This document shows, one piece after another, positions 43,637-53,139 of a stretch of DNA of 55,667 nt. The stretch comes from Desulfobacteraceae bacterium. GTDB taxonomy: Bacteria; Desulfobacterota; Desulfobacteria; Desulfobacterales; RPRI01. Under the pieces are notes generated by a model, which saw only the letters and a program-made list of their open reading frames with translations, made no database searches and was not told the origin of the DNA. The DNA lies in contig RPRI01000027.1 in NCBI GenBank assembly GCA_003818505.1, forward strand, positions 1 through 55,667, written 5' to 3'. The translations under genes and the position numbers were made by a program. Within the stretch, counting starts at the first letter, position 1. The number at the start of each line of letters is the position of its first letter.

Positions 43637-43851
43637 GATGGCTTCGTAAACAGTTGCCTGACTTATCTTGACAGAACCGGCATATTGACATAGAAATCAA
43701 CCTTCTTTTTTCTGGCAAGGTGAAGTTGACGGACTTGTAAAAATTCCGGATTCCCCTTTTTCGTCATTCCCGCGAAAGCGGGAATCCAGTCTTTTCAAAA
43801 ACTTCTGGACTCCCGTTTTCACGGGAGTGACATGTTTTTTACGAAACCATC
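43637..43851. repeat. Composite repeat: family 1 ends enclosing two GAAA/TTTC-loop hairpins
   Basis: Outer ends GATGGCTTCGTAAAC and (reverse) GATGGTTTCGTAAAAAAC form a TIR. Inside are two REP-type hairpins: ATTCCCGC-GAAA-GCGGGAAT (43767-43786) and ACTCCCGT-TTTC-ACGGGAGT (43809-43828). This CATTCCCGCGAAAGCGGGAAT type repeat is common in proteobacteria. GACGGACTTGTAAAAA at 43731-43746 looks like another internal end, so elements seem nested. Confidence 0.7.
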
Positions 43852-43871
43852 AAAGTTTACGGAAAAAATAT

Positions 43872-44441
43872 ATGAGCAGGAAGCGCATCATTATAATTTC
43901 GGTTCTGATACTGATTGCCGCAGGTGCTGCCTATCTGCTTGCTGCTTATATCTCAGGAAAATTCCCATTTTCAGGACGTTACGGGAAAAAAGCCGGGAGC
44001 GCTGAGGTAAACTACCCTGAAAAAGCCCAGGTTAACCTCTATTTTGCGGATGACCAGAATGTACATTTACGAGCTGAGCCAAGAAGCGTTTCTCGTCCTC
44101 CCGATCCTGCCGAATTCGGCAGAATTATAATAGAATCCCTGATAAAGGGGCCGATGGGAGAGCTTGTAAGGACAATACCTGAAGAGTCTTCGCTTAGAGC
44201 TTTCTACATCGCAAAGGATGGAACAGCCTATGTTGATTTTGCAGAGGCGATAAGAGAGAAACATCCGGGCGGAAGTTCTTCCGAGCTTATGACTATTTAT
44301 TCGATTGTCAATTCGCTGGTTATGAATATTCCTGAGATTACGACGGTAAAGATATTAATAGACGGGCAGGAATCGATGACGCTTGCGGGACATGTTGATT
44401 TGCGGTTCCCTTTCAAGGTTAATACGGCTCTGGTGAGATGA
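43872..44441 (+). CDS. GerMN domain-containing protein
   Basis: 189 aa from the chosen ATG ([10 protein letters not shown]). A signal-anchor segment (about 5-25) is followed by a basic linker and a GerMN domain ([59 protein letters not shown]). The domain is named for sporulation GerM but is widespread as an extracytoplasmic module. An ATG at 43827 would add residues derived from the repeat element, so it is not used. The stop overlaps the EF-G start (ATGA). Confidence 0.8.
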   Translation: MSRKRIIIISVLILIAAGAAYLLAAYISGKFPFSGRYGKKAGSAEVNYPEKAQVNLYFADDQNVHLRAEPRSVSRPPDPAEFGRIIIESLIKGPMGELVRTIPEESSLRAFYIAKDGTAYVDFAEAIREKHPGGSSSELMTIYSIVNSLVMNIPEITTVKILIDGQESMTLAGHVDLRFPFKVNTALVR

Positions 44442-46471
44442 AAAAAAAAGACAGGATAAGCAAAATTCGAAATATCGGCATTATGGCTCACATCGATGCC
44501 GGCAAGACAACCGTGACCGAGCGGATACTCTATTATACGGGCCGCTCCCATAAGATGGGAGAAGTGCATGACGGCGAAGCTGTTATGGACTGGATGCCGG
44601 ATGAGCAGGAGCGGGGCATAACTATCACTTCCGCCGTAACTACCTGCCAGTGGAAGGGCAGCGATGTACAGTTAATCGATACTCCGGGGCATGTGGATTT
44701 TACCATTGAAGTCGAACGGTCGCTCAGAGTGCTTGACGGCGCCATCGGCGTCTTCTGCGCCGTTGGGGGTGTTGAGCCGCAGTCCGAGACCGTATGGCGG
44801 CAGGCCGACAAGTACCATGTTCCCAAAATCGCTTTTATCAATAAGATGGACAGGATCGGCGCCGGATTTTTCGCCACTGTTGAGATGATGAAGGAGAGAC
44901 TGCATGCAAAACCGCTTATTCTTCAGCTTCCTGTCGGTTCCGAAGAGAATTTTGCCGGAGTAATCGACCTTATCGGCATGAAGCAGATTGTATGGGATGA
45001 TGAAACACTCGGCGCGACATTTTCCATGGACGAAATATCTCCCGATCTCCTCGATGAAGCATTGCAATACCGTGAAAAACTAATTGAAAGTCTTTCCGAG
45101 GAAGATGACATTATCATGGAAGCCTATCTGTCGGAGACGCCGGTTTCTGCCGATAAGATTGTTTCAGCCATACGAAAGGCCACGGTCGGCTTAAAGCTTG
45201 TTCCGGTTCTTTGCGGCTCTGCGCTTAAGAATAAAGGGATTCAACTCCTTCTTGACGCCATCATAAATTATCTTCCAAGCCCCCTTGATGTACCGCCGGT
45301 TAAAGGCACTCATCCCGAAACCGGAGAGGCGCTCTTTTTCGAGGCAAAAGATAACGGCCCGCTTGCGGCGCTGATATTCAAAGTCTCGATGATTGAAGGG
45401 CGCAAGCTTTCATTTGTGAGAGTTTACAGCGGAAGCCTGAAATCAGGGGGGGAGGTATATAATCCTTCGCGTAAAATAAGGGAAAAGCTTTCCAGGATAA
45501 TGAGTATGCACGCCAATAAGAGAGACCGGATTGAAGAAGCCGGAGCCGGAAGCATAGTTGGGGTGGTCGGATTAAAAATATCTTCCACCGGGGAAACCCT
45601 CTGCTCTTCCGAGAAGCCTGTGCTTCTCGAAAAAATAGAATTTTATGAGCCGGTAATATCAATAGCCGTTGAACCCAAAACACATTCCGACCAGGAGAAG
45701 CTGGACGAGGTTCTTACAAAATTCATGGATGAAGATCCGACCCTGAAGGTCCGCAGGGATGAAGACACCGGTCAGACAATACTGTCGGGAATGGGAGAGC
45801 TGCATCTTGAAATCATAATCAGCCGCATGATGAGGGAATTCAACACAACAGTCAATGTCGGGAAACCCCAGGTAATGTACAGGGAAGCCATTGCCCTGGA
45901 AGCGGAAGGATCAGCAGTTTTTGACAGGGAGATAGCCGGCCAGCGGCATTTCGGAGAAGTGAGCTTAAGGCTCAAACCGCTGCGCAGGGGAAGCGGGAAC
46001 AGAATCAGGTTTGCAATAAAAGATGAAGCAATACCGGCTGCTTTCATGCCGTTTATAGAAAAGGGCATTACGGAAGCATTTGAAAGCGGAACACTGATGG
46101 GTTATCCTGTAGTCGATGTTGAAGCTGTTGTCACCGGAGGCTCTTTCCGGGAATCGCTTGGAACAGAGGTCTCTTTTACTGTAAGCGCTGCAATGGCCTG
46201 CAAGGAGGCCCTCGGCAAGAGCGGGCCTTTTCTCCTTGAGCCGATAATGGATACGGAAGTATTTGTGCCCGAGGCTTTCATGGGAGATGTTATCGGAGAC
46301 CTGAGTTCCCGGAGCGGGAAAATCGAATCTATCAATGCCAAGTCGGGAATACAGATAATAAAGGCTATTGTTCCCCTTTCGCGCATGTTCGGGTATTCTA
46401 CTTCACTGAGATCGGCGACGCAGGGGCGGGGTACTTTTACGATGCAATTTTCGCATTTCGATAAAAATTGA
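44438..46471 (+). CDS. fusA: Elongation factor G (second-type EF-G)
   Basis: 677 aa translational GTPase. G-domain motifs: [16 protein letters not shown] (switch I), [12 protein letters not shown] and the CGSALKN region; domains II to V follow with GMGELHLEI and the C-terminal [12 protein letters not shown]. The sequence resembles the shorter EF-G2-type of deltaproteobacteria and spirochaetes, so it may serve translocation or ribosome recycling. A ribosomal-protein operon is not nearby. It is coupled by four bases to the GerMN gene. Confidence 0.93.
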   Translation: MKKKDRISKIRNIGIMAHIDAGKTTVTERILYYTGRSHKMGEVHDGEAVMDWMPDEQERGITITSAVTTCQWKGSDVQLIDTPGHVDFTIEVERSLRVLDGAIGVFCAVGGVEPQSETVWRQADKYHVPKIAFINKMDRIGAGFFATVEMMKERLHAKPLILQLPVGSEENFAGVIDLIGMKQIVWDDETLGATFSMDEISPDLLDEALQYREKLIESLSEEDDIIMEAYLSETPVSADKIVSAIRKATVGLKLVPVLCGSALKNKGIQLLLDAIINYLPSPLDVPPVKGTHPETGEALFFEAKDNGPLAALIFKVSMIEGRKLSFVRVYSGSLKSGGEVYNPSRKIREKLSRIMSMHANKRDRIEEAGAGSIVGVVGLKISSTGETLCSSEKPVLLEKIEFYEPVISIAVEPKTHSDQEKLDEVLTKFMDEDPTLKVRRDEDTGQTILSGMGELHLEIIISRMMREFNTTVNVGKPQVMYREAIALEAEGSAVFDREIAGQRHFGEVSLRLKPLRRGSGNRIRFAIKDEAIPAAFMPFIEKGITEAFESGTLMGYPVVDVEAVVTGGSFRESLGTEVSFTVSAAMACKEALGKSGPFLLEPIMDTEVFVPEAFMGDVIGDLSSRSGKIESINAKSGIQIIKAIVPLSRMFGYSTSLRSATQGRGTFTMQFSHFDKN

Positions 46472-46473
46472 GA

Positions 46474-46599
46474 GACGGCTTTGTAAAAAGTCATTCTGCT
46501 GTGTTGCGCCGCATCTTTCGTCATTGTAGCGTACTACCATGTACGCTTCATTCCTCAGGATTTGCGCGCCTTGCATAATGAGCTTTTTACTTTGCCGTC
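46474..46599. repeat. Family 1 inverted-repeat element behind fusA
   Basis: 126 bp, near-identical to 35878-36003. It starts GACGGCTTTGTAAAAAGTC, two bases after the fusA TGA, and ends AGCTTTTTACTTTGCCGTC. One frame of it encodes a peptide similar to the false N-terminal extension at 2968, which shows that it is repeat-derived. Confidence 0.88.
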
Positions 46600-46651
46600 T
46601 TGATTGGGAAGCCTTTCGAAATCATAATTCAAAAAAGGTCTCTAAACAAGT

Positions 46652-48121
46652 TTATGGTCTTATGAATTGCGGGCGATTGGGCTTCGGCGCCTTTTCGGAC
46701 TCCTCTTTGGCTTCCTTTGATTTCTTCTTTTTGATTGCATTCAGCATTTCTTCTATTTTAATCTTTCTATCCTGATCAACTGTCTCCTGTAATGCCTTTT
46801 CAAGATGGAAAAGGGCATTCCTGATATCTTCTTTACCGGAGTAATAGAGGCCAAGATAATAATGAGCATCCGCCATGTTGCCCATTTTTCCGCATGTTTC
46901 ACCAAGAAAATATAATGCCTGTTTATAATATGGATATTTTTCGGTGATTGTTAAAAATAACTCTTTCGCAACTTCAAGTTTGCCGGTTTCCGCGCCGATG
47001 CGTCCGAGGACAAAAAGGGCTTCCGGTTCATCCGGGGAAAGGCTTATTGAGCCTTCAAGGATTTTTTGCGCTTCACTGTAGCGCCCATCCTGGAAATATG
47101 TTTTTCCGAGATCTCTTAATATATCAGGATCGAAGGCTTTTTGCTCCAGAGCTTTTTTGAAATGGTTTATGGCTTCCATCCTGTTGCCGCTTTTTGAAAG
47201 GATGAGTCCATATCTGTAATGCGCCATGGGATCATCTGGGTGGTTTGTCACATCCTGTTCTAAAATTCTTAATATATTCTCTTCGTTGCCGTACATTACC
47301 CGGAGTCTTGTGTGCGCCTTTTTAAAATTATCAGGATTATATGAAAGTTTTTTTACCGTTTGAGCGGATTTTTTTTCTACCATGGCGTCTAAATAACCTA
47401 TACGTTCTTCAACAGCAGGGTGTGTTGTAAGGTAGGCGGGGACTTCAGCCGAACCAAACCATCGCCTGTCCCGGATTTTTTTCAGGACGGTAACGATTCC
47501 TTCTCCTGTGTATCCCGATTTATTAAGGTAATCGAGACCTATCTGGTCTGCCTGCATTTCGTCATCGCGGCTGTACGCAAGTGATAGTGACTGGCCGGCA
47601 GCCGCAGAGCCTATCGTTATAGCTTGCGAAACGGCTTCAGCTCCTCCTGTTGCTCCGAGGAGTATACCTGCGGCCATTCCCGCAAGAGTCGCCATTTCAA
47701 TTTTTTTTGACCTTTCATACCTGTCCGAGATATGCCGGCATATGACATGGGAAATTTCATGTGCAAGTATTCCTGCGAGTTCCTCTTCGCTATCCATTGC
47801 CTCAAAAAGGCCGCTGTGGATGAATATGTGCCCTCCGGGACCCGCAAACGCATTGTAGCTTTCATTGTTTACAATATGAAAACGATAGACAAAAGGCTGG
47901 GGTGGAGCCGCAGCTAGTATTTTGGCGCCGATATCCCCGACATATTTTACAAGTAAAGGATCATCTATAAGTTCATAATGTTTTAAAACCGCTTTCATGA
48001 ATTCGCGGGAGAGATCTTCCTCCTCTTTTACGGATATGCAAAAAGCTTTACCCGGAGTAAAAAGGCTTAAAAATGAGGCTATTATAACGTAAGTAAGGAT
48101 AAATCTGATTATTGTTTTCAT
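46652..48121 (-). CDS. M48-family metalloprotease with TPR repeats (BepA-like)
   Basis: 489 aa. Signal sequence (1-28), M48 protease domain with H121-E-x-x-H125 (HEISH) and third zinc ligand E187 (EMQAD), then about four to five TPR repeats (about 290-450) and a basic tail. The arrangement is that of BepA, a periplasmic protease/chaperone for outer-membrane protein assembly (LptD). It is divergent from parA. About 180 bp of repeat-derived sequence separates its end from fusA. Confidence 0.92.
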   Translation of the reverse strand: MKTIIRFILTYVIIASFLSLFTPGKAFCISVKEEEDLSREFMKAVLKHYELIDDPLLVKYVGDIGAKILAAAPPQPFVYRFHIVNNESYNAFAGPGGHIFIHSGLFEAMDSEEELAGILAHEISHVICRHISDRYERSKKIEMATLAGMAAGILLGATGGAEAVSQAITIGSAAAGQSLSLAYSRDDEMQADQIGLDYLNKSGYTGEGIVTVLKKIRDRRWFGSAEVPAYLTTHPAVEERIGYLDAMVEKKSAQTVKKLSYNPDNFKKAHTRLRVMYGNEENILRILEQDVTNHPDDPMAHYRYGLILSKSGNRMEAINHFKKALEQKAFDPDILRDLGKTYFQDGRYSEAQKILEGSISLSPDEPEALFVLGRIGAETGKLEVAKELFLTITEKYPYYKQALYFLGETCGKMGNMADAHYYLGLYYSGKEDIRNALFHLEKALQETVDQDRKIKIEEMLNAIKKKKSKEAKEESEKAPKPNRPQFIRP

Positions 48122-48185
48122 GGATTCCGTTTTTTATCTATATATTCTTTCCAAGCATAAAGATTTGTGTTAGATGTTTTCTATT

Positions 48186-48953
48186 ATGGCACATATTATA
48201 TGCATAGCCAACCAAAAAGGCGGGGTTGGAAAAACGACATCTGCAATAAATCTGGCGGCTTCTCTTGCAATTTCGGAGAAAAGGACGCTTATTGTCGATT
48301 GCGATCCGCAGGCAAATGCCACAACCGGCCTGGGCATCGACAAAACGGCGATAGAGAAAACCCTTTATCACGCGATGATAGGGGAATCAGGCGCCGAAGA
48401 CATTATTGTAGGCACGGAAATTGATTTTTTAAAACTGATACCTTCAAATATCGAACTTATAGGTTTCGAGGTTGAGATGATGTCTCACCCGGAACGCGAG
48501 TTAGTGCTTAAGAATTTTCTTGCCGGAGTTTCAGGCCGGTTTGAATATATTATTCTGGATTGCCCTCCTTCATTAAGTCTTTTGACTGTAAATGCGCTCA
48601 CGGCTGCGGATTCGCTTCTGATACCTCTCCAATGTGAGTTTTATGCGCTGGAAGGGCTCGGACAGCTTTTGCAGACAGTTAAGCATATAAGGCAAAGTTT
48701 GAATCCGGGTCTTAAAATATCCGGCATACTTCTTACGATGTATGATAAAAGGACCAATCTGTCCGTCCAGGTTGCCGAAGACGCCGGAAAACATTTTAAA
48801 AATCTGGTTTTTAAAACAATTGTTCCCAGAAGTGTGCGGCTTGGGGAAGCGCCCAGTTTTGGAAAACCCATCATACTTTATGATGCCGGTTCCGTCGGGG
48901 CAAAGAGCTATATATGCCTTGCAAAAGAGATAATGGGTGCGACGATTTTCTAA
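48186..48953 (+). CDS. parA: Chromosome partitioning ATPase ParA/Soj
   Basis: 255 aa from the chosen ATG (MAHIICIANQKGG). Deviant Walker A KGGVGKTT (about 11-18), switch DCDPQANATTGLG and Walker B YIILDCPPS. The full length is normal for chromosomal ParA. An in-frame ATG four codons earlier lies at 48174. It works with ParB, whose gene begins 23 bases downstream, in chromosome segregation. Confidence 0.95.
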   Translation: MAHIICIANQKGGVGKTTSAINLAASLAISEKRTLIVDCDPQANATTGLGIDKTAIEKTLYHAMIGESGAEDIIVGTEIDFLKLIPSNIELIGFEVEMMSHPERELVLKNFLAGVSGRFEYIILDCPPSLSLLTVNALTAADSLLIPLQCEFYALEGLGQLLQTVKHIRQSLNPGLKISGILLTMYDKRTNLSVQVAEDAGKHFKNLVFKTIVPRSVRLGEAPSFGKPIILYDAGSVGAKSYICLAKEIMGATIF

Positions 48954-48976
48954 AAAATTAATATCAGAGGATTTAG

Positions 48977-49861
48977 ATGAATAAAGATCCGGATTCAAAA
49001 ACAAAGAAAAAAATCGCCCTTGGCAAAGGACTTGGAGCCCTGATTCCGGGCATCGATTCCGGCATAAAAGAGCAGGAGAAGAATTCAGACTGTGATATTG
49101 ACCTGATAAGGCCCAATCAGTTCCAGCCGAGAGTGCATTTTTCCGGGACTGAACTCGAAGAACTTGCGCTTTCCATCAGGGAAAAGGGGATTCTTCAGCC
49201 GCTTCTTGTCAGAAAAAACGCAGCCGGTTTTGAACTGATAGCAGGAGAAAGAAGGTTAAGGGCCGCTAAAATGGCTGGTCTGAAGCGGGTTCCCGTGATA
49301 ATCAGGGAAGTGAATGACGCCGAAATGCTCGAAATGTCTATTATCGAGAATATACAGCGGGAAAACCTTAATCCCATAGAAGAGGCAGAAGCTTATCACC
49401 GCCTCATGACCGAATTTAAATTAACCCAGGATGAGGCCTCAAAACGGGTGGGAAAAAGCAGGCCGGCTGTTGCCAACCTCCTGCGGCTGCGCCAGCTTCC
49501 AAATCAGATAAAGGAGAGCATTTCGGAGGGAAGCTTGAGCATGGGGCATGCAAGGGCTCTGCTAGGCGCAGAAACAGCGGCGCAGCAAAACGCGGCATGG
49601 AGGGCAATAATATCAAAAGGCCTTTCGGTCAGAGAGACTGAGAACCTGGTAAAGCGCCTGAAGTTCGAAAAGAGTGAAAGCGGAAAAAGTAAAGAGAACA
49701 CGGATGGAATATATTTTTCAAGCCTTGCCGAGGAACTATCCCGTAATTTCGGAACAAAAGTTGAAATCATCAGGCATGGGAAAAGAGGGAAAATAGCCAT
49801 TGAATTCTACAGCAATGATGACCTGGACAATCTGATCGGACGCTTAAAGCGTGCGCGATAA
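48977..49861 (+). CDS. parB: Chromosome partitioning protein ParB/Spo0J
   Basis: 294 aa. N-terminal LGKGLGALIP, CTP-binding/ParB N-domain with LRPNQFQPR-like (IRPNQFQPRVHFSG) and AGERRLRAA, ENIQRENLNPIEEA, an HTH with LTQDEASKRVGKSRPAVANLLRL, and a C-terminal dimerisation domain. No parS-like 16-bp palindrome was found in the window by eye. The parAB position often marks the origin region, but no oriC is visible. Confidence 0.95.
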   Translation: MNKDPDSKTKKKIALGKGLGALIPGIDSGIKEQEKNSDCDIDLIRPNQFQPRVHFSGTELEELALSIREKGILQPLLVRKNAAGFELIAGERRLRAAKMAGLKRVPVIIREVNDAEMLEMSIIENIQRENLNPIEEAEAYHRLMTEFKLTQDEASKRVGKSRPAVANLLRLRQLPNQIKESISEGSLSMGHARALLGAETAAQQNAAWRAIISKGLSVRETENLVKRLKFEKSESGKSKENTDGIYFSSLAEELSRNFGTKVEIIRHGKRGKIAIEFYSNDDLDNLIGRLKRAR

Positions 49862-49899
49862 TAGTGATATGCCTTTAACTGCATTACTGCTCCAGGAAT

Positions 49900-50016
49900 T
49901 TTGAACCGAAATAGCGAGCGCATCCCTCGGTGCTTGCAGCTGGGTTAGCGGGCAAATTAAAAATAGATGCTATTCCCTGCGGTCGAAGATTCCCCGTAGC
50001 TTGCTGCGGGGAATCT
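49900..50016. repeat. Family 3 twin-hairpin element, copy 2
   Basis: It corresponds base for base in layout to 12668-12785: shared TTGAACCGAAAYAGCGAGCG start, first CTTG hairpin (CCTCGGTG/CAGCTGGG), second hairpin (CCCCGTAG-CTTG-CTGCGGGG) and AATC(T)CAAC end. It lies between parB and the NYN gene. Confidence 0.75.
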
Positions 50017-50082
50017 CAACAACTTATGCTGGCCATGTCCGGCTATGGTTCTCAAGCAGGCATTATTTAAAGGGATCATCAG

Positions 50083-50607
50083 ATGCCTCTTCATATAATA
50101 ATAGACGGATATAATCTGATCCGCCAGTCCCCTTCATTAAGCTCTCTCGACCGGAGAGATATCCAGCTCGGGAGAAGAGCTTTGCTCGACCTGCTTGCTT
50201 CCTATAAAAAAATAAGACCGCACAGAATCACCGTTGTATTCGACGGTATAAGCGATTCCGTCTATTCATCGGACAAAGAGAAGATAAAAGGGATTGAGGT
50301 GCGTTTTTCGAGGCGTCCCGACTCGGCGGATACGGTGATAAAAGAGCTGGCGTCAGGTTACAGAGAGAAGGCTTTGGTAGTAAGTTCAGATATGGATGTG
50401 GTCAGATTTGCTGAAGCAAAAGGCTCCGCAACAATCAGCTCCGTCTCATTCGAAAATAAAATAAGGATGGCAGCCTCATACTTTAACGGCGCCGGGATGG
50501 AGAGCGAGGAGGAGGAAGAAAGGCGGACGGATACAAGGAAGAAGGGACCGGACAGACGGCTGTCTAAAAAAAAGCGGCATAATATCTCAAGAGCGGGGAT
50601 ACTCTGA
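50083..50607 (+). CDS. YacP-like NYN-domain ribonuclease
   Basis: 174 aa. It starts IIIDGYNLIRQSP and has the acidic active-site residues VVFDGISDSV and SSDMDVVRFA with the PDSADTVIKELA helix, as in YacP/Rae1 NYN nucleases that act on mRNA in translating ribosomes. The C-terminal ~35 residues are a basic, glutamate-rich tail (EEEEERRTDTRKKGPDRR). Its TGA stop forms the start of a family 1 end (TGATGGCTTCG). Confidence 0.85.
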   Translation: MPLHIIIDGYNLIRQSPSLSSLDRRDIQLGRRALLDLLASYKKIRPHRITVVFDGISDSVYSSDKEKIKGIEVRFSRRPDSADTVIKELASGYREKALVVSSDMDVVRFAEAKGSATISSVSFENKIRMAASYFNGAGMESEEEEERRTDTRKKGPDRRLSKKKRHNISRAGIL

Positions 50608-50630
50608 TGGCTTCGTAAAAAGTCATTTTT
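50605..50630. repeat. Solo family 1 end at the NYN stop codon
   Basis: TGATGGCTTCGTAAAAAGTC begins with the TGA stop of the NYN gene and is followed by ATTTTTTC. No second end is seen nearby, so it is a truncated copy or the trace of an element. Confidence 0.6.
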
Positions 50631-50652
50631 TCTTTTTTGAAGGTATCGAGAA

Positions 50653-51924
50653 ATGGATAATACTGATTCAAAAAAGCGCGTCACGGAGCTTTTCCGGGAC
50701 CATGTCTCATCAGGCAAGGCGGAATTCTTCAAAAAATACGGAATGGATTTCGTCATGGGCCGCAGGGAAGGCCCGTTCCTGTGGGATATGGACGGCAGGA
50801 AGCGCCTTTTCAACCTCCACTGTAACGGGGGAGTATTCAACCTGGGGCACCGGAGCAGTGAACTGATAAAGGTCCTGAAAGAGAGCCTTGAAGATGTTGA
50901 CATAGGCAATCATCATCTGCTCAGCAAAGAGAGAGCCGAACTTGCTTTTCATATTTCACAGTTGATGCCGGGAGATCTTGATTACACCATTTTCGGAGTT
51001 GGAGGCGGAGAGGCTGTTGATCTTGCGTTTAAAATTGCAAGAGCCTATACGGGCAAAACCAATATCATATCCGCCCGGGGAGGATACCACGGACATACCG
51101 GTCTTGCAATGGCTGCTGGCGATGAAAAATACAGGTCTCCTTTCGGGCCCGCTGCTTCAGGCTTTTACCAGGTCCCATTCGGTGATTCTGATGCGCTTTT
51201 TTCGGCGGCCGGAAAGGATACGGCAGCCGTAATACTTGAGACCGTTCCTGCTACCCTCGGTATCGTTATTCCTCCTGACGGTTATCTTGAATCGGTACGG
51301 GACTTTTGCACCGGGAAGAATATTATCCTCATCATGGATGAAGTTCAGACAGGATTGGGGCGCACAGGCAGGTTGTGGGGGTTTGAGCATTATGGTATTA
51401 TTCCGGATATAGTTGTTCTCGGAAAAGGCCTGTCAGGCGGGATTTATCCCATCAGCGCAACGGTTGTGAGAAAACCTCTGGAATCGGTTTTTCATGCAGA
51501 TCCTTTCATACATATTTCGACTTTCGGAGGATCGGAGATAGGATGCAGGGTTGCCCGCCGGGTTCTTCAAATTTCTTCCGCACCCGATTTTCTTAACCAT
51601 GTAAACCTCTTGAGCAAACAGTTTAAAGCCGGGGTGGCAATGCTTGGGGAAAAACATCCTGAATATCTCACAGGTTTCCGGCAGCTTGGTCTTATGATGG
51701 GTTTAAAGCTGGCGGATGAAATATCCGGTCCTGTTTTGACGAAAGCGGCATATGATAATGACCTGCTTATGCTCTATGCAAATAATGACACCTCGGTCTG
51801 CCAGTTCCTTCCTCCGCTTATCGTCGAAGAGGAGCAGGCGGACTGGGTGATTGAAAATCTTGACAAGGCGCTTTATGCGGCTGAATCAATGAGATCCTTT
51901 TTGATGCAAGGTGCAAAATCATGA
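50653..51924 (+). CDS. Class III (acetylornithine/GABA-type) aminotransferase
   Basis: 423 aa fold type I PLP enzyme. The G-rich cofactor segment is FGVGGGEAVDLAFKIARAYTGK, then MDEVQTGLGRTGRLWG (D229-E230) and the Schiff-base lysine K258 in VLGKGLSGGIYP. The substrate cannot be predicted. It overlaps the next gene by four bases, suggesting a common pathway with the unknown partner. Downstream lies an iron-type ABC transporter. Confidence 0.88.
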   Translation: MDNTDSKKRVTELFRDHVSSGKAEFFKKYGMDFVMGRREGPFLWDMDGRKRLFNLHCNGGVFNLGHRSSELIKVLKESLEDVDIGNHHLLSKERAELAFHISQLMPGDLDYTIFGVGGGEAVDLAFKIARAYTGKTNIISARGGYHGHTGLAMAAGDEKYRSPFGPAASGFYQVPFGDSDALFSAAGKDTAAVILETVPATLGIVIPPDGYLESVRDFCTGKNIILIMDEVQTGLGRTGRLWGFEHYGIIPDIVVLGKGLSGGIYPISATVVRKPLESVFHADPFIHISTFGGSEIGCRVARRVLQISSAPDFLNHVNLLSKQFKAGVAMLGEKHPEYLTGFRQLGLMMGLKLADEISGPVLTKAAYDNDLLMLYANNDTSVCQFLPPLIVEEEQADWVIENLDKALYAAESMRSFLMQGAKS

Positions 51925-52841
51925 ACGTCAATTATGATCTTCTGAACAAATTCGAAGCTGGATTGGATCCGCAAAATCTTAAAAATTCGTCTATTCCGGC
52001 AGTAATTCTTGGATTCGGTGAGATATCGACCGTTTTTCAGATAGGAGAATGTGCCGATATTGCATATAAAAGGATGCCCCTGTTTAATGATGTGGCCTCT
52101 GCCGAAAGATATTCGGGACAATTCCTTGAATATTGTAACCTGCTTTCCGAATCAGGACTGAAGCTTCCTGAAAGTGAAACAGGAATAGTTGCTCTTCCCG
52201 GAAGACCGGTTGTTCTTTATATCGCCCAGAAGATTCTTCCTCCCGATTGTTTTGCCCATAAGCTTATCCATATTTTAAATCCAGGGGAAACAGGTAAGAT
52301 GATCGGAAAGATTCTTTCGAAAATCGAGCTTGTGTGGGGCTTCAACAGCGACAGGGGTCCCCTCTTTGAGCTCGCGCTGGATGGACAGCTTTCGAACTGG
52401 GTTCTTCCTGAAAATCTGTCGGGCGAAATATATTTTGTCGATACCAGCACACCCCTATATAGAAAAAAAGGGATTGAGCAGCTAGATCCGGAATTGCTGC
52501 TTCAAAGCGCTCCCGGTTTCCTGCGCTGGGTGTTGCGCCTCTTTTTTCTGAAAGACGTCATGAACCGTTATTATGAAAAACGCCAGGTCTGCATTGATCT
52601 TGCAGCAAATCTGTTCAAGGAGCAGAAACCGGAAATGGTCGGGCAGACAGTTGAAATAATGAACGGTATGTTTTTCGGCAAAGATAATCCCCTTACCGTG
52701 GGAGAGGTTGAAAAATATTACAGTACGGACAGAAAAATCTGGGCTCTTTTTCTGGCTTTCAGACGAATTGACCGGTTTCTTACAACAAAAATAATGAAAA
52801 GAAGATACGAATTCATTCTTCCCGGAAATATAGAAAGATAA
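51921..52841 (+). CDS. DUF6206-like protein, partner of the aminotransferase
   Basis: 306 aa. The start MNVNYDLLNKFEAGLDPQNL, ILGFGEISTVFQIGE, AYKRMPLF and LYIAQKILPPDCFAHKLI resemble DUF6206 proteins, which I recall beside class III aminotransferases. The protein-kinase-like or aminoglycoside-phosphotransferase-like layout (GEISTVF then AYKRMP) is a possibility, but no DFG/HxD motif is clear. Function unknown. It overlaps the aminotransferase gene by four bases (ATGA). Confidence 0.7.
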   Translation: MNVNYDLLNKFEAGLDPQNLKNSSIPAVILGFGEISTVFQIGECADIAYKRMPLFNDVASAERYSGQFLEYCNLLSESGLKLPESETGIVALPGRPVVLYIAQKILPPDCFAHKLIHILNPGETGKMIGKILSKIELVWGFNSDRGPLFELALDGQLSNWVLPENLSGEIYFVDTSTPLYRKKGIEQLDPELLLQSAPGFLRWVLRLFFLKDVMNRYYEKRQVCIDLAANLFKEQKPEMVGQTVEIMNGMFFGKDNPLTVGEVEKYYSTDRKIWALFLAFRRIDRFLTTKIMKRRYEFILPGNIER

Positions 52842-53139
52842 GCGTCTTAAATGCTGAATATGTTCCAACATTATGATATTGTATTGTAATATTTGTTCTT
52901 GACGAAGGTTTTTAATGGAACTACAAAGTGGACATGATTTCCAGGAAAAACACCGGAATAGGGAATCCGGATCTATTATTGTATCATCATAGATAAAAAA
53001 GAAAGGAGGTTATGACAGGAAGAAATTGACTGAAAGTAAGTGAATTGTTACCTGAAAAGGGATCATTGTCAGGGTAGAGGTGATTGAAGCTTCGGAATTA
53101 GCAGATTTATTATGATAATATCACCATAAGGAGGTCGAA
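52842..53139 (+). other. Leader region of the iron-type ABC operon
   Basis: No gene apart from a five-codon frame (MTGRN) at 53012-53029 preceded by AAAGGAGG, which could be a leader peptide. A possible promoter is TTGACG (52899-52904) with TACAAA (52922-52927), 17 bases apart. The region could hold a regulated leader, but no named riboswitch was recognised. Confidence 0.35.

Noticed and set aside
43767-43828. CRISPR-like repeat array
   Set aside because: Two different REP-type hairpins without regular spacers or cas genes.
46539-46775. 78-residue open frame starting MYASFLRICAPCIM
   Set aside because: It lies in the repeat and then runs antisense into the protease gene; repeat-derived.
48174-50016. 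Chromosome replication origin or parS near parAB
   Set aside because: No cluster of DnaA boxes and no 16-bp parS palindrome were found by eye in this region.
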